Virus record (IMG/VR): IMGVR_UViG_3300034190_002138
Location: 1 to 22,489 of that record
Direction: 5' to 3' (one strand)
From: a virus
Length of the DNA stretch: 22,489 nt
A program made the position numbers and the translations under genes. Below the pieces are notes generated by a model. It was not told where the DNA came from and made no database searches. It saw only the letters and a program-made list of their open reading frames with translations. This document shows positions 1-8,570 of the stretch, piece by piece (positions within the stretch are counted from its first letter, which is position 1; every line of letters begins with the position of its first letter).

Positions 1-3000
1 ATACCTGCACTAAAAGTTTGCTGTGCTGTAAAGTCTTGAGCACTTGAAAGTAATGCCACTGTGCCTGTAGCATCTGGCAGAGTTATTGTTCTATCAGCAG
101 TAGGGTCTGTTACTGTAACAGTCGTTTCATTTGTATCGTCTGTTGAACCCTCAAAAACAATATCTCCTGATAATGTACCTAAATTGGTAATGCTTGAAAG
201 GTTTCCTGTAGTTATAACTGTACCTGTAACATCAGGAAAAGTAATTGTTCTATCAGCAGTAGGGTCAGTAACATTTAAAACAGTTTCGTGATCATTAGCA
301 CTAGAGCCTTCTATAGTAAGACCTGCATCGTTTAACTTTAAACCAGTTACTGTAGGACTTGTAAGAGTTTTATTTGTTAATGTTTTTGTTGTAGCTGCAA
401 AATAAGTGTCGAGTAAATCTACGTCAAAATATCCTATACCTCCACTACCACTGTTGGCAGATGCATCAAGTATAGCAATAGCATCTGCTGTTGCAATAGC
501 AGTGCTTGTATCAACTGTAATTGCTGATACATCTGCTACTGCATTAATTTCTTCACCTGTGGCAGTAAGATTTGTAACATTGTTAGCAGAACCTGCTACT
601 GAGTTTACGTAAGCTTTTATAGATTGTTGTGTTGCAAGTGCAGTGTTTGAATCTGAAGTAAAGTCATCTTCATCTTTAATGGATGTAACTGTAGAGCCTG
701 AAGCAAGAGTTAAACTTGTATTAGCTGTTATACCACCACCATCAGCAATGGTAATAGCATCGTCACCATCTGTAAATGCTATCTTAGCAGTTTGTACTTC
801 TCCACCTACTTTAATATCTCCAGATACATCCACACGAGTAGATGCATTTAAATCAATAATAGCTTCACCATCAATAGTTAGCGTACCATCTGCTGATTGA
901 TGTATAAAAGATGCAGTGTCACCAAACTGAATTTTATTTGTACTATCCATTAAAATGTTGTCAGAGTATTTAAAGTAATCCTCGTCTTCCATCCAAGTAA
1001 TAACACCGTCATTACTGTTAGCATTGAATGTTAAAACAACATCTGTGTCTCCACCGTTACCAACAGATAAAGCATCTGTTTCTAAATTAATACCACCACC
1101 AGAATCTAATGTTACTGTTGTACCTACAGCTTCAAATGTACCGTCAGCAGTGATTGTAATGTTAGCTGCAGCAGCAGCAGTGTCTGTAGTAGTAATAGCT
1201 AGTGTACCATTTGTTCCTACAGTTAAAGTAGCTGTATCATCTGTAGAGCCTGTCATGGTAATAACTTTACCATCCACAGCTACATCATCTACTGTTAAAG
1301 CAGTAAGCGTTCCTAAACTTGTAATATTTGTTTGAGCAGCAGTTTGTAATGTACCCTCTACATTAGCCACAAGAGTTCCTGTGCTAATAGTAAGGTTTCC
1401 TGTAGATGCACCTGTAAATGATCCTGTGCCTACAATAAATTTATCTGCAGACTCATCAAAACCAATAAAGGCATTGTCTGCTGAACCACGTTCAATAACA
1501 ATACCTGCATCGTTAGATGGAGTACCTGTTGTTCCTGTACCTAATTCTATAAGAGCATCTTCAATTGTTGTGTTAGTTGTACTAATAGTTGACGTAGAAC
1601 CATTAACTGTTAAGTTTCCTGTAACAGTTAAGTCTTGAGTCATTGTAACATTACCACCAGAGGCAATTGATATTGCATCTGTGTCACTAGCTGAACCTAT
1701 ATTACCACCATCTGATATTATAAGATTACCACCAGTAATATTTCCTGTAGTAGTAATTGTGCTAGAGCCAGTATCAATAGTACCAAAACCAGATGTAATA
1801 GAACCTGAGTCAAGAGCACCTGTAGTTGTAAGATTTGATAATGATGTAATAGAACTTCCCACATAAGTAGAAATAGCTGTGGCTGCAACTTGTTTCATAT
1901 CGCCATCATCGTTTATTACAAAACGATCTGCATCTGCTATGGTTACTGAACTTGCTGCGGTATCACCATCTAATATATTTAATTCACCTGCTGTAGAACT
2001 AACAGCAGTATTATTTATTGCTAATTTACCTGTAACAACATTAAATGTGCCATTGTCTTCAATTCTAGCTACCTCTGTTCCATCTCTTTGTTGAAAAATA
2101 ATATCTTTAGCATCTACAATAGGTTTAATAATTACATCACCTGATGAGTTAGTAATTCTAAGTACTTCTGTGCCATCATCTTGAAATTTAAAATCTCCAC
2201 CATCGGCATCTAAAATAATATCTCCTGCTACATCTACGGTTAAATCTCCAGAGCTAAGATCAATTTCAGTTCCATCAATAGTAATATTATCAATTACCAC
2301 ACCTGCATTAGCTGTAACTACACCAGTAACTCCTAGTGTTCCTCCTATGGAAGTATTACCAGTTGTATCTGCAACAGTAAATTTATCGGTGTCCATAGTA
2401 AGACCACCATTAAGTGCTACTGCACCTGAAGCTGTAATTGCTGTAAATGTACCTGCACCTGCACTGTTAGCACCAATAGTTACACCATCGATTGCACCAC
2501 CGTTAATATCTGCAGTAGTTATTGTAGTTGTTCCTGAAGCTGTAATATTAGTAAATGTACCTGCAGCAGCACTGTTACCACCAATAACAGCACCGTCAAT
2601 TGTACCACCATTTATATCAGCAGTATCAGCTACAAGATCATCTATATTTGCTTGACCATCAATGTATAAATTACGCCACTCAGAACCTACCGCACCAAGG
2701 TCATGCGTATCATCAGCAGAAGGAGTTATAGCAGAGGCAACATCAGCAGTAAGAGTAACTGTATCTGTAGCTGCATCACCAAGAGTGGTGTTTCCGTTTA
2801 CTGTTAAGTTTGCGGTAATAGTAGCACTTTCATCTACAGTAAGTGTATCTATTGTAGCTGTGCCATCAATAAATAAATCTTTAAATTCTAAACTAGATGT
2901 ACCAAGATCAATGTCATTATCAGTTACAGGAACAATAACGCCATCTTGTATTCTTATTTGTTCTACAGCAGAAGAAGATACCTCGCTAAAAAATCCAATA

Positions 3001-3215
3001 CGATTATTAGATGTATCTATTGCAACTTTGTTTAATGCATCACTATCTGCAATTAATGGTACGTATGCACCTTCTTGAGTGCTTCCATCATGTTTATGCC
3101 CTGAATCTTTATTAAATGCATCTCTTAATGCATTATATTCTGCATTTACTGGTGCAGCTTTAATAACCGCATTAGCAATAATATCTGCTGTTGATTGTCT
3201 TGAATAACCTGCCAT
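1..3215 (-). CDS. Giant repetitive tail fibre / virion surface protein, 3' end beyond window
   Basis: The reading frame is open from an ATG at 3215 to the left edge (at least 1071 codons); its C-terminus lies outside the window. The N-terminus (MAGYSRQSTADIIANAV) leads into a GHKHDGS motif, as seen in marine phage fibres. The rest is a Thr/Ser/Gly/Asp-rich beta-structured chain built of imperfect modules. DLG-x(n)-L(F/Y)IDG(T/Q)A occurs twice early on. Two adjacent modules carry INGG(T/A)IDG and AGTFT. Near the left edge TNKTLTSPTVTG is followed by two PTADRTIT(F/L)PD(V/A)TGTV units. Such modules are typical of trimeric phage fibres that bind host receptors. It follows the nozzle gene by one base, and an AGG motif lies about 7 bases before the ATG. 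The family is clear; the receptor and any C-terminal chaperone or tip domain cannot be seen. Confidence 0.85.
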   Translation of the reverse strand, partial: MAGYSRQSTADIIANAVIKAAPVNAEYNALRDAFNKDSGHKHDGSTQEGAYVPLIADSDALNKVAIDTSNNRIGFFSEVSSSAVEQIRIQDGVIVPVTDNDIDLGTSSLEFKDLFIDGTATIDTLTVDESATITANLTVNGNTTLGDAATDTVTLTADVASAITPSADDTHDLGAVGSEWRNLYIDGQANIDDLVADTADINGGTIDGAVIGGNSAAAGTFTNITASGTTTITTADINGGAIDGVTIGANSAGAGTFTAITASGAVALNGGLTMDTDKFTVADTTGNTSIGGTLGVTGVVTANAGVVIDNITIDGTEIDLSSGDLTVDVAGDIILDADGGDFKFQDDGTEVLRITNSSGDVIIKPIVDAKDIIFQQRDGTEVARIEDNGTFNVVTGKLAINNTAVSSTAGELNILDGDTAASSVTIADADRFVINDDGDMKQVAATAISTYVGSSITSLSNLTTTGALDSGSITSGFGTIDTGSSTITTTGNITGGNLIISDGGNIGSASDTDAISIASGGNVTMTQDLTVTGNLTVNGSTSTISTTNTTIEDALIELGTGTTGTPSNDAGIVIERGSADNAFIGFDESADKFIVGTGSFTGASTGNLTISTGTLVANVEGTLQTAAQTNITSLGTLTALTVDDVAVDGKVITMTGSTDDTATLTVGTNGTLAITTTDTAAAAANITITADGTFEAVGTTVTLDSGGGINLETDALSVGNGGDTDVVLTFNANSNDGVITWMEDEDYFKYSDNILMDSTNKIQFGDTASFIHQSADGTLTIDGEAIIDLNASTRVDVSGDIKVGGEVQTAKIAFTDGDDAITIADGGGITANTSLTLASGSTVTSIKDEDDFTSDSNTALATQQSIKAYVNSVAGSANNVTNLTATGEEINAVADVSAITVDTSTAIATADAIAILDASANSGSGGIGYFDVDLLDTYFAATTKTLTNKTLTSPTVTGLKLNDAGLTIEGSSANDHETVLNVTDPTADRTITFPDVTGTVITTGNLSSITNLGTLSGDIVFEGSTDDTNETTVTVTDPTADRTITLPDATGTVALLSSAQDFTAQQTFSAG
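84..266 (-). repeat. Direct repeat inside the fibre gene
   Basis: A 23-base identical segment occurs at 84-106 and 244-266, 160 bases apart, with similar flanks. It encodes part of the PTADRTIT(F/L)PD module of the fibre, so this is internal module duplication rather than a mobile element. Confidence 0.85.
2425..2624 (-). repeat. Tandem 108-base (36-codon) module duplication in the fibre gene
   Basis: Two similar copies start at 2425 and 2533, exactly 36 codons apart. Both encode an INGG-x-IDG-x-x-IG-x-NSA-x-AGTFT-x-ITASG type module. The copies differ at scattered sites, mostly preserving the protein pattern. This looks like in-frame duplication within a repetitive fibre shaft. Confidence 0.8.
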
Positions 3216-3216
3216 T

Positions 3217-4992
3217 TTATAACCTGTCTCCTACTCCAAATGTAATCACTAAACCTTGAATACTATGTGATGCACTGGAATCATTAGTAACGAATTTAAA
3301 AGATGCGGATTTACCTGATCCTTCAATATTAGTTCGTTGTACTGGTGATGGATTACCATCAAATATTGCGGTGCTATCATACGATACTTCATTATAGTAT
3401 GCTGCTGCACCTTCTGTCGTTAAATTAAAGTTTGTTGGATTAAGTGTATCTACATTTTCATAATCATATACAGCCGACATAACTATTTCATTATCACCTT
3501 CAGAGCGTAAATATGTAGCTACACTATAAAATATTTTTCGTTGTTCAGGGTCTTGTAAATAGTAAAACGGAGTTTGAAATAAACTAAATATATCCGTTCC
3601 TGCAAAATCGTTACCTCTTTCTTGCCTATGTACTTTACCGTCTGAATCACCATGTAATACAAACTCGTCTTGCCCTATATAAGCACTATCAGAACAAGTA
3701 GCTGTAATACCTAACATTTGACCATATTCAAACTGTAAACCATTAGGTGTTTGTCTAAATCCACCAATAATACCTTGTGAATCTGCCGCCCCAAAAAAAT
3801 ATCTAAATTGTGATTTTTGTCTAATTACTACAGCATTAAGCGTATCAAGATCAATATCAAATACTATATCAGTAAAAATAGATTGAATATTTTTAGATAC
3901 AGTTTCAAGATTAACATCTCCAATTTTTGCTGTACCTGCAATAGGACGTAAACCGTCTTGAGATAAAAATAATAAATCACCGCCTATTTCTATAACACTA
4001 TCTGTAGCTAAACATCCTAAATCATCAGTAACAGTAGATAACACAAAATTAGCTGTTGCCGTACCAGATAATTTTTTAATACTATTTGAGCCAAATATAA
4101 ATAATTCATTTCTAAATGATTTAATTGCAACTATAGAAAATCCTACATTTATAACTCCTGCCCCATTACCTGATGCAAAGTCTGTTTCTGCTAGTGGAGC
4201 ACTATGATATAGTTTTGTTGGGTGTGCAGGATCACCTGCTAAAAATAAATGGTTTTGAAATATTGCAGAAAACTTAGGGTCTGTTGGTGCATCTGAGTGT
4301 GTAATCTGTGTGTACGTTGAACCATCATAAGTAGCTGCGGGATTTATACCATCTGTTAATACTACTTTTGGTGTTCCAAAATTAAGTCTAGAAAATCTAA
4401 CTTTTGTTACACCTGTCATTGTAGGTGAACCAGAAGTAGTTACTTCAGACCAACCTACTTTTGTTGGGGTGCTTGTTAGCGTTGTGCTTGTACTAAAACC
4501 ATCATCTGATATAGCATTACCATTAGTAAAAATATTCGTACCTGCAATTTTTCCAAAGTCAACTACTATTGTATTAGAATTTTTAGATATTAAAGTTCCT
4601 GTAATACTTGTAGCTGTAGTAGAATCACCTGCTGTGCCTCTTTCTGTTAAAGTTTCACCCACTGTTAAATTAGTGTCTGAAGTTACTGTAAAAGTATAGT
4701 AAAAACTCCAATGATGTAAATAGTTATTACCAGATGAAGGAGTTCTACAGGCAAGCACTCCTTGATTTATACCATTAGCTACACAAACTCCAAGAACACT
4801 TCCTGTTCCTGTAACTGTTCCAAAATCATTACTAAAACCATTTATTTTACGATAACCGCCAGTTACAGCAGGTTCATAGTTAATTAAACCAATAGCTGAT
4901 CCAGGTTGTGTTTCACCTTGAGATAATACATCTCTACTAGTATTTAGCCCTCCTTGACAGAAAACTTTAAAAGAAGCTAAATTATCAACCAT
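3217..4992 (-). CDS. Tail nozzle / stabilisation-like protein
   Basis: A 591-residue protein, almost entirely beta-rich with no membrane segment. It contains repeated short blade-like units (NHLFLAGD, NELFIFGSNSIKKL, GDLLFLSQDGLRPI) that suggest a beta-propeller core, as in the nozzle or stabilisation proteins of short-tailed phages (P22 gp10-like; SU10/phiEco32-type nozzle). Its place directly after the adaptor gene and before the fibre gene supports this. Its ATG overlaps the adaptor stop codon by one base (TAATG), suggesting coupled translation. It would form the lower part of the short tail, carry the fibre and close the DNA channel. The family call rests on pattern and order, not on an alignment. 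Confidence 0.7.
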   Translation of the reverse strand: MVDNLASFKVFCQGGLNTSRDVLSQGETQPGSAIGLINYEPAVTGGYRKINGFSNDFGTVTGTGSVLGVCVANGINQGVLACRTPSSGNNYLHHWSFYYTFTVTSDTNLTVGETLTERGTAGDSTTATSITGTLISKNSNTIVVDFGKIAGTNIFTNGNAISDDGFSTSTTLTSTPTKVGWSEVTTSGSPTMTGVTKVRFSRLNFGTPKVVLTDGINPAATYDGSTYTQITHSDAPTDPKFSAIFQNHLFLAGDPAHPTKLYHSAPLAETDFASGNGAGVINVGFSIVAIKSFRNELFIFGSNSIKKLSGTATANFVLSTVTDDLGCLATDSVIEIGGDLLFLSQDGLRPIAGTAKIGDVNLETVSKNIQSIFTDIVFDIDLDTLNAVVIRQKSQFRYFFGAADSQGIIGGFRQTPNGLQFEYGQMLGITATCSDSAYIGQDEFVLHGDSDGKVHRQERGNDFAGTDIFSLFQTPFYYLQDPEQRKIFYSVATYLRSEGDNEIVMSAVYDYENVDTLNPTNFNLTTEGAAAYYNEVSYDSTAIFDGNPSPVQRTNIEGSGKSASFKFVTNDSSASHSIQGLVITFGVGDRL

Positions 4993-5720
4993 TAGATCAC
5001 ACTATTAAAGGTACTAGTATATGGACGATTAATTGCTGTTGAACGTACATATAAATTATCATCTAATAATATTCTACGCATAGATTTTATACCTTCTTCA
5101 AAATTATTTTGATGCATTGCTGCACTTTGCTCATTACTACGAAAACGCATAACAAACATAATAGCACCATCAACTATAACATGTTTAAATCTATCAGGTA
5201 TAACTGTTGTATCTGTATGTGCTGTTAAATCTGCAGGAAAAGTAAAATAAACATATTCAACTTCATATGCTGCATCAGTAAGAGGAGTAATACCAAATTT
5301 TTCTTCTAACGTTTGATATACATATAATGGTTTACTTACACCATTTGTCTGATCACCTTCATCGTCTTGTGTACGATAATTTTGTAAATAATCATTATAT
5401 GTTATTGTTCTAAGAGGTCTTGGTGTATTATCAAGCCCACTAGTTTTTTTTAAAAAGAACGAATCCCAATCAACAGTACCCATATCTGTAGGAAAATCAT
5501 ACGTTCTCTGGGCTGTTACTAATGTTTGAGTATTTGTTGTTTTTAAAAAAGGAAATTCTTGACCGTCTTGTATTATTAATCTTATACTGTTATTAACAGC
5601 ATCTTTAACTAAACCCTGTACGTTACGCACAGTAGTAAAACCGTCACCTGCAGTATCTAAGGTAACTTCATTTAATCTTCTTAATGTATCATTTACAAGT
5701 GTAATATACGTAGTTGCCAT
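4992..5720 (-). CDS. Portal-to-tail adaptor (head completion) protein
   Basis: A 242-residue protein beginning MATTYITLVNDTLRRLNEV. The helical N-terminal segment, a central aromatic-rich beta region and the C-terminal helix (NNFEEGIKSMRRILL) fit the adaptor proteins that form a ring under the portal in podoviruses of the SU10/phiEco32 type. It follows the decoration gene after about 60 bases holding a GC-rich hairpin and overlaps the nozzle gene by one base. An AAAGG motif about 8 bases before the ATG serves as ribosome binding site. The order capsid, decoration, adaptor, nozzle, fibre is the main support; the exact family is from memory. Confidence 0.7.
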   Translation of the reverse strand: MATTYITLVNDTLRRLNEVTLDTAGDGFTTVRNVQGLVKDAVNNSIRLIIQDGQEFPFLKTTNTQTLVTAQRTYDFPTDMGTVDWDSFFLKKTSGLDNTPRPLRTITYNDYLQNYRTQDDEGDQTNGVSKPLYVYQTLEEKFGITPLTDAAYEVEYVYFTFPADLTAHTDTTVIPDRFKHVIVDGAIMFVMRFRSNEQSAAMHQNNFEEGIKSMRRILLDDNLYVRSTAINRPYTSTFNSVI

Positions 5721-5746
5721 TTAAATAACCTTTAAATAAGTCTAGA

Positions 5747-5766
5747 GGGGCAAGTTTCCCTGCCCC
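5747..5766 (-). terminator. GC-rich hairpin between decoration and adaptor genes (weak terminator)
   Basis: On the minus strand a 6-bp stem (GGGGCA / TGCCCC) encloses an 8-base loop. It is the most GC-rich spot in an AT-rich neighbourhood and lies in the short gap after the decoration gene. The bases after the stem (TCTAGACTTATTT) hold only a broken T-run, so it may pause or trim transcripts, lowering tail-gene expression relative to capsid, rather than terminate fully. Confidence 0.5.
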
Positions 5767-5780
5767 CCAGTTTAGTTTAA

Positions 5781-6257
5781 TTACGCAAGCGTGTCACGAT
5801 CTACTTCATCAGCAGTCATTTCACCTAAAGAACTAACGTCCATTAACACAGCGTAAACACGTAGTTCACCTGCAGTAAATGATGCGCCAGAACCTGCAAG
5901 AGTTACATCAAGTGTATCTGAAGAAGTAATAACAATATCACCTGCTACAGTTGCTGAAGGGGCATAAGCTCCATCAGACGCACCATCAATATCAAATGCA
6001 GCCACATACTCATTGTCATCTACAGCCGTACCTAAAATTGCGGTAGCGTCTGTACCAGAGTTCATAGTAGCAGAAGTTGTTACTTGAAGACCTGCAGCTA
6101 TAATTTTAGTATTAGCAGGTATAGTAAGAGCCTGTACTACATCACCTGGGGCAATGCTGTTTGCGGTTAAGTCAATAGTTTGCTCAATCATGTAAGGCTG
6201 ACGCCCACGTGAAGAACTCCCATGTGCAGGAGCTAGAGTTGCAGTAATAGTTGCCAT
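5781..6257 (-). CDS. Probable capsid decoration / minor head protein
   Basis: A 158-residue protein rich in Ala, Thr, Gly and Asp with alternating hydrophobic beta strands, no membrane segment and no Cys. It starts MATITATLAPAHGSSSRG. It lies immediately downstream of the major capsid gene (14 bases) and has a very strong ribosome binding site (GGGAGG about 8 bases before ATG), as expected for a protein needed in capsid-like amounts. I recognise no catalytic motif. Position, size and composition suggest a head decoration or head-fibre base protein. A GC-rich hairpin follows its stop codon. Confidence 0.6.
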   Translation of the reverse strand: MATITATLAPAHGSSSRGRQPYMIEQTIDLTANSIAPGDVVQALTIPANTKIIAAGLQVTTSATMNSGTDATAILGTAVDDNEYVAAFDIDGASDGAYAPSATVAGDIVITSSDTLDVTLAGSGASFTAGELRVYAVLMDVSSLGEMTADEVDRDTLA

Positions 6258-6271
6258 TGTCTAATCCTCCC

Positions 6272-7369
6272 TTACGCTAAGTTATATGCAGCAGTTACAA
6301 TTGCTTCAGGACGAAGAATTTTTCTGCCGTATAGATGCATACCACGAACAATATCAGCAAAGCTGTCAGGATCACGATATGTTTCAGTCTTATTAATCTG
6401 CTCTGCAGTTGCAATAGCAGAAGAATGACCTGCCACGATAATACCCATGTTTGAAGTATTCGGACCACCTGTTGTTCCTGGGCCAGTACCCAAAGATGGT
6501 AGATTATTTGAACTATAAACTTGGAAACCGTGTAGATTATTTACTACAAGACCATTTTGAAGTCCAGAGCCACCGAAGTCAGAATTTAATAGGCGAGAAT
6601 CCTCGTCTTTTAAAACTTCAATAAACACTGGGTCTAATACAAGCCAACGACCTTGTGTGTCAACATTTTGTTGATCCATTAGTCGTGACATACGTGCAAT
6701 AATTTGCAATGGAAATGCATTACCTGCAGTTCCAGATTTTGCAGCGGTTGCCCCACCTGCACGTGGTTCAATACCAATTGAATTGTTTGCTGAACCTGCT
6801 GATCCAGATGTGTTTGTAAAGTCAGATGCGTCTAGTGACATTGAAGCCAATAGTTCCGCACCAACTAAGTTAGAACCATCTGAAGCAGTGGAAACAGCTT
6901 TATCACCGTTCACTGTGGTATTTACTGCGCTTGCATTTGCATGAAGTGCAGCTTGTTTAAAACCAGATAGATACCCAAGAACTTCTTGGTCCATTTGGTC
7001 AGCTAGTCTATATGCAGCACGATCTGATGCAAGACTTTGAAAATTGACGTGGCTATGAGCCTCTTCAATATCATCGACTTTAAAAGCAAAATAGTTAGCT
7101 TTGTCAATAGTCAATGAAAAATCTTCATCATCTAAATCTTGTGGTGTGATAGTTGTACCACGTGCATATGATTTTACGGTGATTTCAGGTTCTTTGATAA
7201 TTTTGACTGAATCACCCATTTGGGCTATCTCTCCGAAATAATCAGAGTTTGTGATAGCTTCAACAACAGATGCCTTGCGGAAAGCAAGCTGCACCTGTTT
7301 GGAATAGATTACTGGACTAAAGTTACCATTAGGTAAATTGCCGTAACCTCCTGCTTTTGAAAACGCCAT
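6272..7369 (-). CDS. Major capsid protein
   Basis: A 365-residue protein starting MAFSKAGGYGNLPNGNF. I chose the ATG at 7369 rather than an in-frame start at 7396 because AGGAG sits 7 bases before it and the longer N-terminus is Lys/Arg-rich leader sequence. The order N-arm, a segment with EIAQMGDSVKIIKEPEI, an acidic DLDDEDFSLTIDKANYFAFKV stretch split over two strands and a helical DQMDQEVLGYL spine fits the HK97-fold coat proteins of podoviruses. It lies between scaffold and decoration genes. It has its own sigma70-like promoter and a long 5' leader, consistent with the highest expression in the virion set. Confidence 0.88.
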   Translation of the reverse strand: MAFSKAGGYGNLPNGNFSPVIYSKQVQLAFRKASVVEAITNSDYFGEIAQMGDSVKIIKEPEITVKSYARGTTITPQDLDDEDFSLTIDKANYFAFKVDDIEEAHSHVNFQSLASDRAAYRLADQMDQEVLGYLSGFKQAALHANASAVNTTVNGDKAVSTASDGSNLVGAELLASMSLDASDFTNTSGSAGSANNSIGIEPRAGGATAAKSGTAGNAFPLQIIARMSRLMDQQNVDTQGRWLVLDPVFIEVLKDEDSRLLNSDFGGSGLQNGLVVNNLHGFQVYSSNNLPSLGTGPGTTGGPNTSNMGIIVAGHSSAIATAEQINKTETYRDPDSFADIVRGMHLYGRKILRPEAIVTAAYNLA

Positions 7370-7429
7370 TTGTTTTCTCCTTTTAATTAGCAGCAACAGA
7401 TGCGAAACACACAGATATTCTACTGGAGG

Positions 7430-7489
7430 CTAGACATCGTAGGGTGCACAATTACAACACTTGGCCTTTGCATTGTACTTGTGGGCCAT
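7430..7489 (-). CDS. Possible 19-residue Cys-rich leader peptide
   Basis: ATG to TAG, encoding MAHKYNAKAKCCNCAPYDV. The CCxC cluster in so short a peptide is striking, and the ORF sits alone in the capsid leader with no overlapping gene. However there is no clear Shine-Dalgarno motif before the ATG and the length is well within chance. It could be a real microprotein, a regulatory leader peptide, or noncoding. Confidence 0.28.
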   Translation of the reverse strand: MAHKYNAKAKCCNCAPYDV

Positions 7490-7495
7490 GAATTA

Positions 7496-7555
7496 CTAGG
7501 TAAGTCCGTAAGCCACTGTTGTTTGCTTGGGGATATAGTTAGTGCAGGTATCCAT
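7496..7555 (-). CDS. Possible 19-residue leader peptide
   Basis: ATG to TAG, encoding MDTCTNYIPKQTTVAYGLT. Its ATG falls in the loop of the leader hairpin (7539-7575) and it ends 6 bases before the next small ORF. A GTAGAG motif abuts the ATG too closely to be a good ribosome binding site. Most likely incidental; listed because the leader is otherwise unexplained. Confidence 0.15.
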   Translation of the reverse strand: MDTCTNYIPKQTTVAYGLT

Positions 7556-7575
7556 CTCTACAGGGGCTGCACTAA
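7539..7575 (-). promoter_or_regulatory. Hairpin at the 5' end of the capsid transcript
   Basis: Perfect 9-bp arms (TTAGTGCAG and CTGCACTAA on the minus strand) flank a 19-base loop. The hairpin begins about 10 bases after the predicted transcription start, a position where stem-loops often stabilise phage mRNAs. Confidence 0.6.
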
Positions 7576-7590
7576 ACTACAATACATATA

Positions 7591-7618
7591 GTTATAACAT
7601 AAATAACTATAATGTCAA
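7591..7618 (-). promoter_or_regulatory. Sigma70-like promoter for the capsid gene
   Basis: On the minus strand a perfect -35 box TTGACA (7618-7613) is followed after 16 bases by -10 TATAAC (7596-7591). It begins just after the scaffold stop codon. The -10 lies within TATGTTATAACTATAT, a 16-base stretch also present at the promoter near 18440. The spacer and -10 form an inverted repeat (9-bp arms at 7587-7595 and 7603-7611). Such a promoter would use host RNA polymerase with its main sigma factor. Confidence 0.75.
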
Positions 7619-7624
7619 TACTTT

Positions 7625-8497
7625 TTATCTAGCTGATCCAGATAAATCGTATATAAAGTTGCCTGTACGAATAGCTTCCATTATCTCGTCAGAGTTTCTT
7701 TCGTATTCGACTGCAGACATTTTTTGTACATCAGACTCTTTGATCGCATTTCCCTGTGGATCAGACTGAGGTTTACTGCGTTCATTCCGTGTACCCACAG
7801 AACGTGCAGCATCTTTTGATGAAGCAGATTTTTTAGGTTTAATATTTTTATCTGCTTTATACAAATCAATTGCTCGTGCAGCAGACCTTGCATCTGCATC
7901 ATTTTCATAAAGAGCTTCTTGTACCCACTTAGGTTGTTCTTCTGCCCATTCGTGAAAATCGTCACTGTCACGAATATCTACAAAATCAGGATGTAGTTTA
8001 AGTAATTCAACTTCAGCTTTTTCTCGTGTAGCTGTAGCTTTCATTTCATCTATTTCTTTTACACGTGCTTCAAGACTTTCTGCTTGTTCTCGTGCTTTTT
8101 TAATTGCAATAGTTTCTACTATACCTGCTACATCAGGATATTGTTTTGCCCATGCTTCAATATCTTCATCTGACTTTGGTAGTTTAATCTCACTTTTAGT
8201 AGACTGAGTTAGTTGTTCTTCTAATGCTTTGATACGATCTTCATATTCTTTTTCTTTTAATTGTTGATGTCTACGTAGATCACCATATCGTTTCTTAAAG
8301 CTACGTTCCTCTGCATTTTTAGGTTCTGTCTCTTTAGGTTCTTCAACCTGTTCTGTTTCACCTTTTTGTTCTGCGAGTAGTTGCTCTAACTCTTCTTCTT
8401 CTTTTTTTCTTTTTTCTTCATTAGTATACTTGCGATTTGCAAATGCTACTTTTTTTGGTGACTGCATTTCTTCAGCCATAATTTGTTGTTCTGACAT
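7625..8497 (-). CDS. Capsid scaffolding protein
   Basis: A 290-residue, highly charged protein of mostly predicted helix and coiled coil, rich in Glu and Lys. An ATG at 8497 (MSEQQIMAEEM) is preferred over an in-frame start 33 bases upstream because AAGGA lies 6 bases before it. The central repeat-like EEKRKKEEEELEQLLAE and EYEDRIKALEEQL segments are coiled-coil. The C-terminus (MEAIRTGNFIYDLSGSAR) is a compact basic/hydrophobic tail of the kind that binds coat protein. Position immediately before the major capsid gene is the classic scaffold slot. No protease motif is seen. Confidence 0.75.
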   Translation of the reverse strand: MSEQQIMAEEMQSPKKVAFANRKYTNEEKRKKEEEELEQLLAEQKGETEQVEEPKETEPKNAEERSFKKRYGDLRRHQQLKEKEYEDRIKALEEQLTQSTKSEIKLPKSDEDIEAWAKQYPDVAGIVETIAIKKAREQAESLEARVKEIDEMKATATREKAEVELLKLHPDFVDIRDSDDFHEWAEEQPKWVQEALYENDADARSAARAIDLYKADKNIKPKKSASSKDAARSVGTRNERSKPQSDPQGNAIKESDVQKMSAVEYERNSDEIMEAIRTGNFIYDLSGSAR

Positions 8498-8570
8498 TAT
8501 CTGTCCTTTCACTAGGGCCACCGTAGCCATGTTGGATGGGGGATGGGTAGCTAGTCATATTGGTGGGTAG

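Larger units (their letters stand above)
7370..7590 (-). promoter_or_regulatory. Structured 5' leader of the capsid gene
   Basis: About 215 bases separate the predicted transcription start (near 7584) from the capsid ATG. This is the largest gap in an otherwise packed genome. It holds a 9-bp hairpin near the 5' end, two 19-codon ORFs, a second small inverted repeat around TGGCC/GGCCA, and a strong AGGAG site next to the capsid start. It may protect the mRNA or tune translation; no known riboswitch class is recognised. Confidence 0.5.

Noticed and set aside
61-3078. Series of plus-strand ORFs (such as 1024-1335 and 2662-3078)
   Set aside because: All lie in one plus frame opposite the open minus-strand fibre gene, have low-complexity Ser/Val/Pro composition and no ribosome binding sites. 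They mirror the repetitive fibre codons.
7370-7396. Longer N-terminus of the capsid protein (MLLIKRRKQ)
   Set aside because: The extra bases contain the AGGAG ribosome binding site for the ATG at 7369 and encode an unlikely basic leader.
7681-7971. Minus-strand ORF of 96 codons inside the scaffold gene
   Set aside because: Fully inside the scaffold in another frame, with no ribosome binding site and a Met/Lys/Gln-rich random look.
8498-8570. Gap with two CTACCCA segments as a promoter or attachment site
   Set aside because: Only 73 bases, with no clear -35/-10 pair, terminator or long repeat. The repeats are too short to interpret.
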